Shown here: in pieces, positions 1 through 9,000 of the stretch | Layout: each line of letters begins with the position of its first letter | How positions within the stretch are numbered: position 1 is the stretch's first letter | Assembly (NCBI GenBank): GCA_041556555.1 | Contig: JBFFIE010000013.1 | Span: forward strand, 1-43,473 | Direction: 5' to 3' | Length of the DNA stretch: 43,473 nt | Origin: SZUA-592 sp041556555 | GTDB taxonomy: Bacteria; Pseudomonadota; Gammaproteobacteria; Eutrophobiales; Eutrophobiaceae | The notes under the pieces: model-generated | Databases searched by the model: none | Told to the model about the DNA's origin: nothing | Seen by the model: only the letters and a program-made list of their open reading frames with translations | Made by a program: the position numbers and the translations under genes

Positions 1-223
1 GCTCGATCGGGATTCCGCGGTAGCGCAGAATGCCATTTTCACCATCCAGATAGGTAATAGCACTGCGGGTGGCGCCGGTGTTCATGTAACCACTGTCCAG
101 GGTGATGAAGCCAGTGCTGCCCCTTAGCTGGGTGATATCTATGGCCTTTTCGCCCTCAGAACCGATAACGATAGGCAATTCGTATTCCTTGCCCTCGAGT
201 ATCAATTTCGCAGTCGAACTCAT
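1..223 (-). CDS. gltA: Citrate synthase, N-terminal part (gene runs off the window)
   Basis: Reading leftwards from the ATG at 223, the 74 visible residues match the start of proteobacterial type II citrate synthase. A small beta-rich segment (residues 1-30) is followed by the family blocks STGFITLDSGYMNTG and LDGENGILRYRGIPIE. The enzyme condenses oxaloacetate with acetyl-CoA at the entry to the TCA cycle. The start is supported by an AAGGT Shine-Dalgarno about 7 nt upstream. The catalytic His and Asp lie outside the window, so integrity cannot be judged. It is divergent from the cobalamin adenosyltransferase gene at 565. Confidence 0.95.
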   Translation of the reverse strand, partial: MSSTAKLILEGKEYELPIVIGSEGEKAIDITQLRGSTGFITLDSGYMNTGATRSAITYLDGENGILRYRGIPIE

Positions 224-564
224 AATCTTTACCTTCTTACAATTTATTGAAATCTATAGGAAATCCAAGGCAAGCAAGACTTGCCACGCATCCCGGTAAT
301 CGTCGTCCCAAAGTTGACATGTATCACTGATAAAATATCAGTGATTTCTTATTTAGAGTGATTAGCTTAGTCAGGAATATTGCAGTGCATTATGCACTAA
401 TTTTTAAATCTGTCGAACCCCAGTTAACTTAAATCTGCACAAAGTCGGTGCATATGCAGGGCGGGCGTCTGAGTTCCCTGTCCCTGAACATTGCCATTTG
501 CTGTAATTGACTTGCTGATGGGGAGATATTAACGTGCCCAACCTCTGGAGCTGGGTAGCGTAAA
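224..564. other. 341-bp divergent spacer between gltA and the cobalamin adenosyltransferase gene
   Basis: No credible gene is seen here. It holds the 10-bp palindrome at 323-345, a TTGACA hexamer at 314-319, a small hairpin (agtgca/tgcact, 384-398) followed by a T-rich stretch, and a 6-bp inverted repeat GGCAAG/CTTGCC (269-274/280-285) in the presumed gltA leader. I looked for a cobalamin riboswitch ahead of the adenosyltransferase and did not recognise its conserved blocks. Confidence 0.6.
314..345 (+). promoter_or_regulatory. Candidate promoter overlapped by a 10-bp palindrome (possible operator)
   Basis: TTGACA at 314-319 is followed after 16 nt by TATCAG (336-341, 4 of 6 matches to the -10 consensus). 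A perfect inverted repeat ATCACTGATA-AAA-TATCAGTGAT (323-332 and 336-345) covers the spacer and the -10. As DNA it looks like a dimeric repressor site; as RNA it would be a tight hairpin. Which divergent gene it serves, and what protein binds, cannot be told from sequence. Confidence 0.35.
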
Positions 565-1125
565 ATGGCTAAAAGACTGACAAAAATCTACACCCGTACC
601 GGTGATGACGGCACGACCGGACTCGGTAATGGTGAACGGACTGAAAAAGACTCCATGCGGATTAATGTCCTTGGAGAACTTGACGAGCTTAACAGTCTGC
701 TGGGCGTGTTAATCGCCAGTGATCTGAAGGACGACCTGGCAGGATACCTGTTAAATATCCAGCATCGGCTGTTTGATATCGGTGCAGAAATCGCTGTTCC
801 CGGCAAGGCAACCACAGACACCAGCCATATTTCACGCCTGGAAGAATTGATCGATAATTACAACGAAGACCTCAAGCCACTGGATGAATTTATAATTCCG
901 GGCGGCACCCTGTCAGCCTCCGTATGTCATCTTGCCCGGTCCGTGTGTCGACGTGTGGAAAGACACCTGGTGCGCATGGCTCGTGATGAGTACGTGAATG
1001 AAAATACACTCATTTATATAAACAGGCTATCGGATTTGTTGTTTGTGCTTGCACGGGTAATCAATGTCCGGAAAAAAGGCAAGGAAGTTTACTGGGACAA
1101 GGAGAGGTTAAAACGCTCGGTCTGA
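565..1125 (+). CDS. ATP:cob(I)alamin adenosyltransferase, PduO type
   Basis: The 186-residue product transfers the adenosyl group of ATP to cob(I)alamin to make coenzyme B12 in the cytoplasm. The N-terminal ATP-binding motif TRTGDDGTT is at residues 10-18 and is followed by GELDELNS (37-44). The C-terminal helix carries the family signature around YINRLSDLLFVLAR (151-164). Length is usual for the PduO/MMAB family (about 180-190). The start is the ATG at 565; a GGAG lies rather far upstream (547-550), so the ribosome site is weak. The gene stands alone and converges with the protease gene 4 bp downstream. No B12-dependent enzyme or B12 synthesis gene is nearby, so its physiological client is unknown. 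Confidence 0.92.
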   Translation: MAKRLTKIYTRTGDDGTTGLGNGERTEKDSMRINVLGELDELNSLLGVLIASDLKDDLAGYLLNIQHRLFDIGAEIAVPGKATTDTSHISRLEELIDNYNEDLKPLDEFIIPGGTLSASVCHLARSVCRRVERHLVRMARDEYVNENTLIYINRLSDLLFVLARVINVRKKGKEVYWDKERLKRSV

Positions 1126-1129
1126 TGAT

Positions 1130-1771
1130 TTATTGTTCAAGCAGTAGCAATTGTCCTTCTCTCCTGAGGTGGACCTTGCTTAAAAAACTGTTGCCCAGCA
1201 GGATTATACGGGGAAATTCGCTGTCATGGACCACACCCTCAACATCTTCCAGCACAATATCACCGACGGTTACTTTTTCCAGATTTACAACGTAGATTTT
1301 TGAGTACCCGGATGCAGTCTCTGACAGGCCTTCCTGGCCATCCATTCTGAAATTCAGGCCCAGACGCTTTGCCGTTTGGCGATTCATAGCGACACTACTG
1401 GCACCGGTATCAACCAGAAATTGCACCTGAAAATCATTAATACTGCCATTAACCAGGTACAAATCATTTGTCGGTGCAATTGATACAGTCCTTCCGGGTT
1501 CAGTTTCACTGAATTTTATACTGACCTGGTTTCCCAGAGTATAATTTTTTCGTTCACCATCGACTTCAAGTATCGCCTCATTGCTGTTTGCAGAGATCAA
1601 GGTGACACCTTCCGGGCTGGTCGCATTTTTTCTCAAAATGCGCTGTTTGCCGTCAATAATAATGACGGCCTTGTCCTTAAATAGCCCCACAATCTTGATT
1701 TTGTCCACAGCCAGGGAATGACCGCAGACAAAAACCAGCAGTATCAAGAAACCTTGACTTACACGTATCAT
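1130..1771 (-). CDS. Retropepsin-like periplasmic aspartic protease (clan AA, TIGR02281-type)
   Basis: The 213-residue protein begins with a signal peptide or anchor (hydrophobic residues 7-21, SQGFLILLVFVCGHSLA). A small domain (about 25-90) containing repeated KAVIIIDGKQ-like beta strands follows, then a retroviral-type protease domain. The active-site motif is LVDTGASSVAMN with Asp121-Thr-Gly. A single DTG implies that two subunits form the active site. Proteins of this kind are widespread in Gammaproteobacteria, but their substrates are not known to me. It converges with the cobalamin adenosyltransferase gene and is divergent from the DAHP synthase gene across an AT-rich spacer of 125 bp. 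Its function is inferred from the motif only. Confidence 0.82.
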   Translation of the reverse strand: MIRVSQGFLILLVFVCGHSLAVDKIKIVGLFKDKAVIIIDGKQRILRKNATSPEGVTLISANSNEAILEVDGERKNYTLGNQVSIKFSETEPGRTVSIAPTNDLYLVNGSINDFQVQFLVDTGASSVAMNRQTAKRLGLNFRMDGQEGLSETASGYSKIYVVNLEKVTVGDIVLEDVEGVVHDSEFPRIILLGNSFLSKVHLRREGQLLLLEQ

Positions 1772-1896
1772 GAGACCAGATAGTATATGAGAATGATTTA
1801 AATTAAATAAGCAGTTCTGATAAATTCAGACAATTATTCCTGCTATAGTTCGTTCTAGATTTAAATGATGAAACCAGATATTTAAGAGATTTAATC

Positions 1897-3009
1897 ATGA
1901 TTATTATCCTGCATCCTGATACCGACCAGTCTGCTGAGCCTTACAAAAAGCTGGTCGAATATCTCGATACATTGCCGGGCATTAGATACCGAACTCATGA
2001 AGTCCTCGGTGCTCAACAGAGACTGACTGAGCTTTATCTGATAGGTGATACCTCGACCCTCGATTCAGAAATGATGGAGAGCTTTGAGGTGGTCGAGCGC
2101 GTGGTCCGGGTTTCCCGCGAGTACCGTGTCCTTGGCCGTCACAAGGATGACCAGCGCTCGGGTGAATTTACCTATAATGGTGTGCGCTTCTCACAGGACA
2201 ATCTGCATCTGTTTGCCGGTCTCTGTGCGGTCGACACGCGGGAACATGTCGAACTCATGTTTAAACACCTGCAGGCTCATAATCAGGTTTGCGCACGTAT
2301 GGGCGCTTACAAACCACGGACGAATCCTTACTCATTCCAGGGGCATGGCCAGTCGTGCCTGCCATATGTTTTCGAACTGGCCGGTCAATACGAAATCAAG
2401 GTTATCGCCATGGAAATCACACACGATAATCATATTCAGGAAATACGTGATGCACTGGCTGACTCTGGAAATCCAACCGGGGTGATGTTGCAAATCGGGA
2501 CACGAAACATCCAGAATTTCGAATTATTGAAAAGTGTCGGGCGGCAGCAAGAGTATCCGGTGCTTCTCAAGCGTGGTTTTGGTATTACCCTCGAAGAATC
2601 ATTGAATGCGGCTGAGTACCTCGCCAGCGAAGGCAATCGCAGGGTCATTTTTTGTCTGCGGGGCATGAAAACCAACATGGGTGATCCTCATCGTAATCTC
2701 GTGGATTTTGCCCATGTACCTGTCATCAAGCGCATGACCCACATGCCGGTTTGTATAGATCCCTCGCATTCTGTCGGCAACCGCCTGTCATCCCCGGACC
2801 ACCTTATGGACGTCATGCATGTGACGGCACAGGGTATCATTGCCGGAGCCAACATGGTGTTGGTGGATTTTCATCCTGATCCCACTAAGGCTCTGGTGGA
2901 TGGTCCACAGGCATTGCTGCTGGATGAACTGCCATGGTTTATTGAAGATATGCAGATTGCCAGAGAAGCCTATGAAAAGCGTGCATCTCTGGCCAATCAG
3001 TATGTCTGA
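1897..3009 (+). CDS. 3-deoxy-7-phosphoheptulonate synthase (DAHP synthase), variant type I-beta
   Basis: The 370-residue protein has an N-terminal ferredoxin-like domain (about 1-90) joined to a TIM barrel, the layout of type I-beta DAHP synthases. These condense PEP with erythrose 4-phosphate at the entry to the shikimate pathway. Family blocks are KPRTNPYSFQG (139-149), LQIGTRNIQNFELL, VLLKRGFG (222-229), DPSHSVG (288-294) and HPDPTKALVDGPQ. The metal ligands Cys110, His291 and Asp335 are present. The fourth, normally Glu in VEVHP, is Asp324 here (VDFHP), and the usual GPCSVE block reads GLCAVD. It may be a conserved subfamily with altered metal use or regulation. The 3' end overlaps the convergent gluQ gene by 13 bp. 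Confidence 0.85.
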   Translation: MIIILHPDTDQSAEPYKKLVEYLDTLPGIRYRTHEVLGAQQRLTELYLIGDTSTLDSEMMESFEVVERVVRVSREYRVLGRHKDDQRSGEFTYNGVRFSQDNLHLFAGLCAVDTREHVELMFKHLQAHNQVCARMGAYKPRTNPYSFQGHGQSCLPYVFELAGQYEIKVIAMEITHDNHIQEIRDALADSGNPTGVMLQIGTRNIQNFELLKSVGRQQEYPVLLKRGFGITLEESLNAAEYLASEGNRRVIFCLRGMKTNMGDPHRNLVDFAHVPVIKRMTHMPVCIDPSHSVGNRLSSPDHLMDVMHVTAQGIIAGANMVLVDFHPDPTKALVDGPQALLLDELPWFIEDMQIAREAYEKRASLANQYV

Positions 3010-3893
3010 AGCAATATCCGGTCATTTTCAGGAACGGCATCAATATTCCAGTGCTCTCTGCCCCAGTTGAGTATTTCCTGGCAAGAACCATTACGCAGAG
3101 CCGGATCAGGGGATTGGCCCAGAAACATCAGGGCCTGGAAAATGATTTTCGGACCGTCCTTGCTGTCAATAGCGGGTGCATGGTTTTGCTTGCTGATTTT
3201 TTGCCCCACCTGGTTCAGGGCTACGGGATGATGAACGTAGTCCGGTCGTGAATAACCGAGCAATTGCTGCAGGTAGATTTGTCGTGGTGTTGAGTCGAGT
3301 AAATCCGTGCCCCTGACGATTTCGGTCACACCCTGCAAATGATCGTCTATTACGGTGGCAAGATGATAGGCAATATGGCCATCGGAACGCTTGATTATGA
3401 AGTCGCCAGACACCTCTTCAAGGCATTGACTGACATCACCCTGTATCCGATCGGTAAAGCGGATTATGCGATCATCAGTTCGTATCCGGAGTGCACAGGA
3501 TTTCCTGTTTCGCTTGATACCCGTGCGACAGGACCCCGGGTATGCCCGGCCCTTGGTCTCGCTCCGTGTGCATGAACAGGGATATACCAGTTTTCTGGAT
3601 TCAAGGTCTGCGAGAATTTCCCGGTAAATGGACATGCGCCGGCTTTGGTAGATGACTTCGTCATCCCAGACCATCCCCAATGCCTCAAGAGTGCCCAGAA
3701 TGTGCTCGGCGGCACCAGTTTGATTACGTGGTAAATCAATATCATCTATTCTCAACAACCATTTGCCATGTTGTTTTCGGTTGTGAAGATAACTGGCCAG
3801 CGCCGCAATGACAGAGCCTGAATGGAGGGGACCTGTTGGTGAGGGGGCAAACCTGCCTACCGGATATTTATTGGTATGTGTTTTTTTCTGCAT
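2997..3893 (-). CDS. gluQ: Glutamyl-Q tRNA(Asp) synthetase
   Basis: The 298-residue protein is a shortened glutamyl-tRNA synthetase without the anticodon-binding domain. This family charges glutamate onto the queuosine base in the anticodon of tRNA(Asp). It has the start of the catalytic core FAPSPTGPLHSGS (15-27, HIGH-like PLHSGS), zinc ligands Cys106, Cys108, Tyr118 and Cys122, and a KMSKS-like QKISKQ near 231-236. It lies 23 bp downstream of dksA, the same pairing as in E. coli. queF, in the same minus-strand run, makes the queuosine precursor that this enzyme's substrate needs. Its last codons overlap the end of the convergent DAHP synthase gene. Confidence 0.94.
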   Translation of the reverse strand: MQKKTHTNKYPVGRFAPSPTGPLHSGSVIAALASYLHNRKQHGKWLLRIDDIDLPRNQTGAAEHILGTLEALGMVWDDEVIYQSRRMSIYREILADLESRKLVYPCSCTRSETKGRAYPGSCRTGIKRNRKSCALRIRTDDRIIRFTDRIQGDVSQCLEEVSGDFIIKRSDGHIAYHLATVIDDHLQGVTEIVRGTDLLDSTPRQIYLQQLLGYSRPDYVHHPVALNQVGQKISKQNHAPAIDSKDGPKIIFQALMFLGQSPDPALRNGSCQEILNWGREHWNIDAVPENDRILLQTY

Positions 3894-3916
3894 CGGCCGG
3901 GAGTGCCCGTGCAGAA

Positions 3917-4615
3917 TCAGCCGAGATGACGTTCCTTGATCTCGTCCAGAGTTTTGCAGTCAATACACAGCGTGGCAGTGGGCCTTGCCTCAAGACGACG
4001 TATCCCGATTTCCACACCACAGATCTCGCAGTAACCATAATCTCCATTGTCGAGATCTATCAATGATTCATCGATTTTCTTGATCAGTTTCCTCTCCCGG
4101 TCCCTGGTCCTGAGTTCCAGTGCAAATTCTTCTTCCTGGGTAGCACGGTCATTGGGATCCGGGAAATTGGCCGCTTCATCACGCATGTGGTGGACTGTGC
4201 GGTCGACTTCTTCCATTAATTCTCTCTTCCAGTTCAACAATAACTCGCGAAAATGATCGGCCTGGTCAGGGCCCATATAGTCTTCACCACTCTTGATTTT
4301 GTAAGGTTTGAAATCACCCTTTTCAACAGGGCTGGTGGTTGCAGACCGGTTCTTCTTGATACTGGATACCTTGCTCATTTTACCCTTCGTGGTTGGCTGT
4401 TTCGGCTTTCTGGAAACCTTCTTTTTTGCTGCCTTTTTCTTGCTGGCAGTTTTTTTCTTGGTTATTTTTTTCTTTTTAGCGGTTTTCTTCTTGGACGCAG
4501 GGGCCTTCCTGGCTGTCTTTTTCTTTTTGGCAGCCCTCTTTTTTGCTGTTTTTTTCTTTACAGCAGCTTTCTTTTTAGCGGTTTTTTTCTTCGCCGATTT
4601 CTTCTTTTTAGGCAT
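3917..4615 (-). CDS. dksA: RNA polymerase-binding transcription factor DksA with a long lysine-rich N-terminal tail
   Basis: Residues about 100-232 are a complete DksA, the factor that enters the RNA polymerase secondary channel and works with ppGpp. The coiled coil has the acidic tip DPNDRA (Asp153, Asp156, Ala158), and a four-cysteine zinc finger (Cys196, Cys199, Cys217, Cys220) sits in the C-terminal part. E. coli DksA has about 151 residues; this one has 232. The extra N-terminal part is KKKTAKKK-type low complexity, with 37 lysines among the first 70 residues, resembling histone H1-like or AlgP-type DNA-binding tails. No stop or frameshift separates tail and core, and the next ATG (codon 80) would still leave a full DksA. 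The order queF-cysZ-dksA-gluQ suggests co-transcription, with a 70-bp gap before dksA. Confidence 0.93.
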   Translation of the reverse strand: MPKKKKSAKKKTAKKKAAVKKKTAKKRAAKKKKTARKAPASKKKTAKKKKITKKKTASKKKAAKKKVSRKPKQPTTKGKMSKVSSIKKNRSATTSPVEKGDFKPYKIKSGEDYMGPDQADHFRELLLNWKRELMEEVDRTVHHMRDEAANFPDPNDRATQEEEFALELRTRDRERKLIKKIDESLIDLDNGDYGYCEICGVEIGIRRLEARPTATLCIDCKTLDEIKERHLG

Positions 4616-4685
4616 TCTTAAATCTCCGCCCCTGAAAAATAAGCGTGCATCTATACCAGAAAGAAATTAGAGAGGCAACTGAATT

Positions 4686-5420
4686 TCATGGGGTCTGGGC
4701 TGGCTGTAACTTCTCGACCCAGAGCCTCGTTGCACCGCAGACAGCCGCCGGCAGAGCGAGAAAATTTATGACCGGGATCAGGGTCAGCAACATGACGCCG
4801 AGTCCGAACCCATAGGCGAGTGATCGCCTTGCTTTCAGGCGGTTTCGGAGTTCATCAAACAGGATGCCATGATTGCCCATGGGGAAGTCCATATATTCCA
4901 GTGCCAGCATCCAGGCACCAAAAATAAACCATAGAAACGGCGCGGCAAGATTCACCATGGGAATGAAAAACAGGATGATTAACGGTAGGGCACGAATGAC
5001 AAAATATATGAATTTCCGCAGTTCCGAGACCAGGGCATTTTTAATTTCCTGGAATATCTTGCCGGGGCCATTGCCGTTATTTTCCACTGCACTGCCAGTG
5101 AGCTGAATTTCCACATGCTCAGCCAGAAATCCGTTAAAAGGTGCTGCAATCAGGTTGGCAATAATAGAGAAGCAAAAAAATACAACGGTCAGTGCAATAA
5201 TGATAAAGACAGGCCAGAGCAGCCACTGTAACCATTCCCACCAGCCCGTCAGGGTAGAGTTGATGAAATCACTCAGCATGTTTGCGCCGAAAAAGATTGC
5301 CGTCGTGAACAGTGCAATATTGATTAATAGTGGGACCAGGACAAAGAGCCGGATGCCTGGTTTGGTCAGCAAGCCAAAGCCACTGAAGGCATATTTAAAT
5401 CCCGTGATGATATCGCTCAT
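4686..5420 (-). CDS. cysZ: Sulfate transporter CysZ / EI24-family membrane protein
   Basis: The 244-residue integral membrane protein belongs to the CysZ family, which supports sulfate uptake for cysteine synthesis in E. coli. Recognisable parts are the N-terminal GFKYAFSGFGLLTKPGIR (6-23) and four or so hydrophobic segments (about 25-50, 65-90, 140-165, 205-225). The family block NLIAAPFNGFLAEHVE follows the second hydrophobic segment, and ALEYMDFPMGNHG comes before the last. It starts only 3 bp after the queF stop, so the two are probably translated from one message. No other sulfate assimilation gene is close by. Confidence 0.9.
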   Translation of the reverse strand: MSDIITGFKYAFSGFGLLTKPGIRLFVLVPLLINIALFTTAIFFGANMLSDFINSTLTGWWEWLQWLLWPVFIIIALTVVFFCFSIIANLIAAPFNGFLAEHVEIQLTGSAVENNGNGPGKIFQEIKNALVSELRKFIYFVIRALPLIILFFIPMVNLAAPFLWFIFGAWMLALEYMDFPMGNHGILFDELRNRLKARRSLAYGFGLGVMLLTLIPVINFLALPAAVCGATRLWVEKLQPAQTP

Positions 5421-5423
5421 GGG

Positions 5424-5813
5424 TCAGGGTAATACGACGGGATTGCTTGCCTGCCAGCCATCTTTTATGTGTTCGACGACCACGTCTGTGTAAAGCCCAC
5501 CGCGGACATTAAAGCGCGATGTGAGGCGCATAAAACGGGGATTTGTGGCTGCAACAAGATCTTCCAATATCCGGTTTGTCACTGCTTCATGAAATGCACC
5601 TACATCACGATAGGACCAGATGTACAATTTCAGTGACTTTAATTCCACACATTGCTGATCGGGCACATAATCCAGCTTCAGTGCCGCAAAATCCGGTTGT
5701 CCGGTCTTCGGGCACAGACAGGTGAACTCGGGAATTTCAATATGGATCGTGTAATCCCGATCGGGATTCGGGTTTTCGAAAGTTTCCAGCTGTTTTGATG
5801 GTTTGGCTGACAT
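5424..5813 (-). CDS. queF: NADPH-dependent 7-cyano-7-deazaguanine reductase, short (YkvM) type
   Basis: The 129-residue enzyme reduces the nitrile of preQ0 to preQ1 in queuosine biosynthesis. The catalytic block CPKTGQPDF gives Cys34 as the nucleophile that forms the thioimide and Asp41 as the general acid. VELKSLKLY (56-64) and the substrate-binding FHE (74-76) follow. It is the single-domain Bacillus-like form, not the duplicated E. coli form of about 280 residues. The usual RNHG before FHE reads RDVG here. It is first in a minus-strand run with cysZ, dksA and gluQ, which links it to the later modification of queuosine-containing tRNA(Asp). No good Shine-Dalgarno is seen. Confidence 0.94.
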   Translation of the reverse strand: MSAKPSKQLETFENPNPDRDYTIHIEIPEFTCLCPKTGQPDFAALKLDYVPDQQCVELKSLKLYIWSYRDVGAFHEAVTNRILEDLVAATNPRFMRLTSRFNVRGGLYTDVVVEHIKDGWQASNPVVLP

Positions 5814-6017
5814 GATTTAGATGGTAAAACGAATAAAAAATTACCAATTAACCTTATCACATAACAGACAAAGAGTTAGTTGTCTTTTTTCATTTGTATT
5901 ATTAATACGCTATAAAATTTATTTATTTATCATATAATTATACAATTAAATTAAAGTAAATAATAGACTTGATAACACGCTTGTCTGTCTTCACTGAACT
6001 CTGTATTGTTACGCTCC
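5814..6017. promoter_or_regulatory. Very AT-rich divergent spacer between queF and smc
   Basis: The 204-bp spacer is strikingly rich in A and T, especially 5880-5965, compared with the genes on both sides. It contains a perfect TATAAT at 5933-5938 on the plus strand but no convincing -35 at the right distance. It probably holds promoters for both divergent genes, with UP-element-like or nucleoid-protein-binding character. No gene is seen in it. Confidence 0.4.
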
Positions 6018-9000
6018 ATGCGACTGCGCAAAATAAAACTTTCCGGCTTTAAATCTTTTGTTGATCCTACCACCCTGATTGTCCCAACTAACCTGACTGG
6101 AGTCGTTGGACCTAACGGTTGTGGCAAATCCAACATCATTGATGCCGTTATGTGGGTCATGGGTGAGAGTTCAGCCAAGCATTTACGCGGTGATGCCCTG
6201 ACGGATGTCATTTTTAACGGTTCCAGTGCCCGTAACCCCGTGGGGCAGGCCTCGGTCGAACTGATGTTTGACAACACCGAGAACAAACTGGGTGGTCAGT
6301 ATGCCAGTTACGATGAAATTTCCATCAAGCGTCAGATCAATCGTGAGTCCGTATCGACCTATTTCCTGAATGGCACCCGCTGCCGGCGCCGGGATATTAC
6401 CGCCATATTCCTTGGAACCGGCTTAGGGCCCAGAAGTTATGCCATTATTGAACAAGGCATGATTTCCCGATTGATCGAAGCCAAGCCTGAAGAACTGCGT
6501 ACCTTTATAGAAGAAGCGGCAGGTATTTCCAAATACCGGGAACGTCGTCGCGAGACCGAGAACCGCATCCGTAACACCCGCGAAAATATTGCCCGCCTCA
6601 ATGACATTCTCGAAGAACTCGACAAGCAATTGAAACATCTGCAACGCCAGGCCAAAGCTGCCGAGCGTTATCAGGTACTCAAGAAGGAGCAAAGGCAACT
6701 TGAAGCAGAGGTACAGGCATTAAACTGGAAATCACTTAATGAGCTTGCTGGTAAGCAGCTGGAAGAGATTAGAGAGCATGAGAATCGCGTTGAGGCAGCG
6801 GTTTCCGATCAACGCACAGTTGAAAAAGAGATCGTGCAACATCGGGAATCCCTGACCACGGCCAATGAAGACTATAACGAGGTTCAGTCAGAATACTATC
6901 GAGTTGGTGGGGAGATCTCGCGCCTTGAGCAAAAGATTCAGCATATCAATGAGAAAATCCAGGATGCGAGGCAGGGACTCGAGCAAATCAATACGGAACA
7001 GCAACAGCTTACTGAGCAACTCGAACAGGACGAGGATCAATTGAAACAGCTGGCGACGACCCGGGAAGGGCTTGAACCCCAGCTCAAAGGCTCCCGGGAA
7101 GAGAGTGACAAGGCCTATTCCTGGCTGACGGAGTCAGAACAGGCCATGCAAGCCTGGCAAACCGAATGGGAAGAATTCAATCGCACGGCAAACGACTATT
7201 CCAGGCGTGGTGAAGTGGCAAGGACCCGGATTGAACACCTGAATGATAGTCTCGAAGAAATACGACAACGCCAGATGAACCTGAAGCAGGAACTGGAAGG
7301 AATGGATACCAGTGACAGTGAAACTGCCATCAAGCAGAATGATACCGAGCTTAAGTCAGCCAGCAAGACCCGTGATGAGATCGAGGAGGCACTGAAACAC
7401 AAACGCGAAACACTGCAGTCAACCCGAAAGCTGCACCAGGATCAAACCGGGGCCCTGAACCTCCAGCGCAGTCAGTGCCAGAAATTGGAGGGCAGCCTTG
7501 CCTCACTGGAAGCATTGCAGTGCACTGCCATGACCGGCAGTAATCCGGCCTTGAAGAAATGGCTGCAAAAGCACGATCTTGTAAATGCGCCGAGACTCGC
7601 CCAGCGGGTTGTCGTAGAGACTGAATGGGCCAGTGCGGTTGAAACGGTACTGGGCCGTTTCATGCAGGATATCTGCATTGACGATTCGTCTGACTACCTA
7701 GATGAAATTAGCCAGTTGAATGGCGGTGAACTGGGTCTTATTGGTACAGCAGAACAGGTTGATGCCATAAACCAGGGTCGCTTTCCATCACTTGCAGATA
7801 AGCTCAAGGATGATTTTCCGCTGCGTCATCTACTCAGTACGGTATACCTAGCAGACGATATTCAGGCGGCCATAGGCATGCGTTCCAATCTCACCGGCGG
7901 AGAATCTGTGATCACGGCCGATGGATTCTGGATTGGGCAAAACTGGATACGAGTATGCAAGAGTAATGGACAGCAGACCGGGGTAATAAACCGGGAAAAG
8001 GAAATTCAGGAATTGAAGTTCGAACTGGATGAGGCCCAGGGCAGGCTGGCTGATCTCGAATCCGCGGCCAGTGATACGTTGACCCAGCTTGAATCTCTTG
8101 AGCAGGAGATCCATGAACTCCAGGCTCAACTCAACCGGCAGGAGCAGAAGGTTTCAGAATTAAAGGCTACCCTGACAACTGACAAGGCTGGCGTTGAACA
8201 GGCACGTTCCCGGAGCGAGCGAATCGAAGATGAACTGGAAGAACTACTTGATCAGGAACAGGAAGAAATCCAGGAAATGGATACCGTCAGTGCTGAACTG
8301 GAGCGCATAGAATTCGAGGAATCAGAACTGCAGAAGCAACATATTGAGCTGGTTGCGTTGAAAGAAAAGCATCAAGACACACTCAGGAAGGCCAGGGAAC
8401 TGTGGCAAAAAACCCACGAGGAGAGTCACGGCATAGCTTTGCAACTCGAATCTATCACATCGCAACGGGCCTCACTGGAACAATCCATCAAGCGCAGCCA
8501 AATTCAATCTGGTCACCTGAGGAAACGGGGGGATGAACTTGAAAACACCATCGCTGAAAATCAGGCACCCGTCGGGGAAATAAAAAAAGAGCTGGAAGAA
8601 AAACTTACTCAAAAAGTTGATTCAGAGAAAAAACTGTCAGAGGCGCGAAGCAAGGTTCAAAATATTGAATCCGACTTGAGAGAAAAGGAGCAATTACGTA
8701 TTACGCATGAGAATCGCGTCCAGGAATTAAGATCCGGCCTGGAAAAAGCCCGGCTAGACAGTCAGGAAACCCGGGTACGCCTGCAGACCATTGAAGAAAA
8801 ACTTGCAGAATCCGGACAAAACATAAAGGACATACTTGCCATGTTGAGTGAGGAAGCCGAGATTTCCACATGGCGTGATAATCTGGATAAAGTTAGCCAG
8901 AAGATTCATCGACTAGGTCCAATCAACCTGGCAGCGATTGATGAGTTTACGCAGGTATCCGAACGCAAGAGTTACCTCGACAAGCAGGATAAGGATTTGC

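Noticed and set aside
346..564. Possible cobalamin riboswitch before the adenosyltransferase gene
   Set aside because: The conserved B12-box and the flanking helices are not recognisable; only small unrelated hairpins are present.
1772..1896. Possible Fur-like site (gagaatgattta) in the protease/DAHP synthase spacer
   Set aside because: Only a partial match in an AT-rich spacer, with no symmetric second half that I can defend.
4253..4670. Two plus-strand frames of about 120 codons with strongly hydrophobic, Phe/Leu-rich products
   Set aside because: They are the antisense readout of the AAA/AAG lysine codons in the dksA tail; composition alone explains the apparent membrane character.
6006..6017. 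Upstream TTG start for smc
   Set aside because: Adds four residues not seen in the family and has no ribosome site; ATG at 6018 gives the conserved N-terminus.
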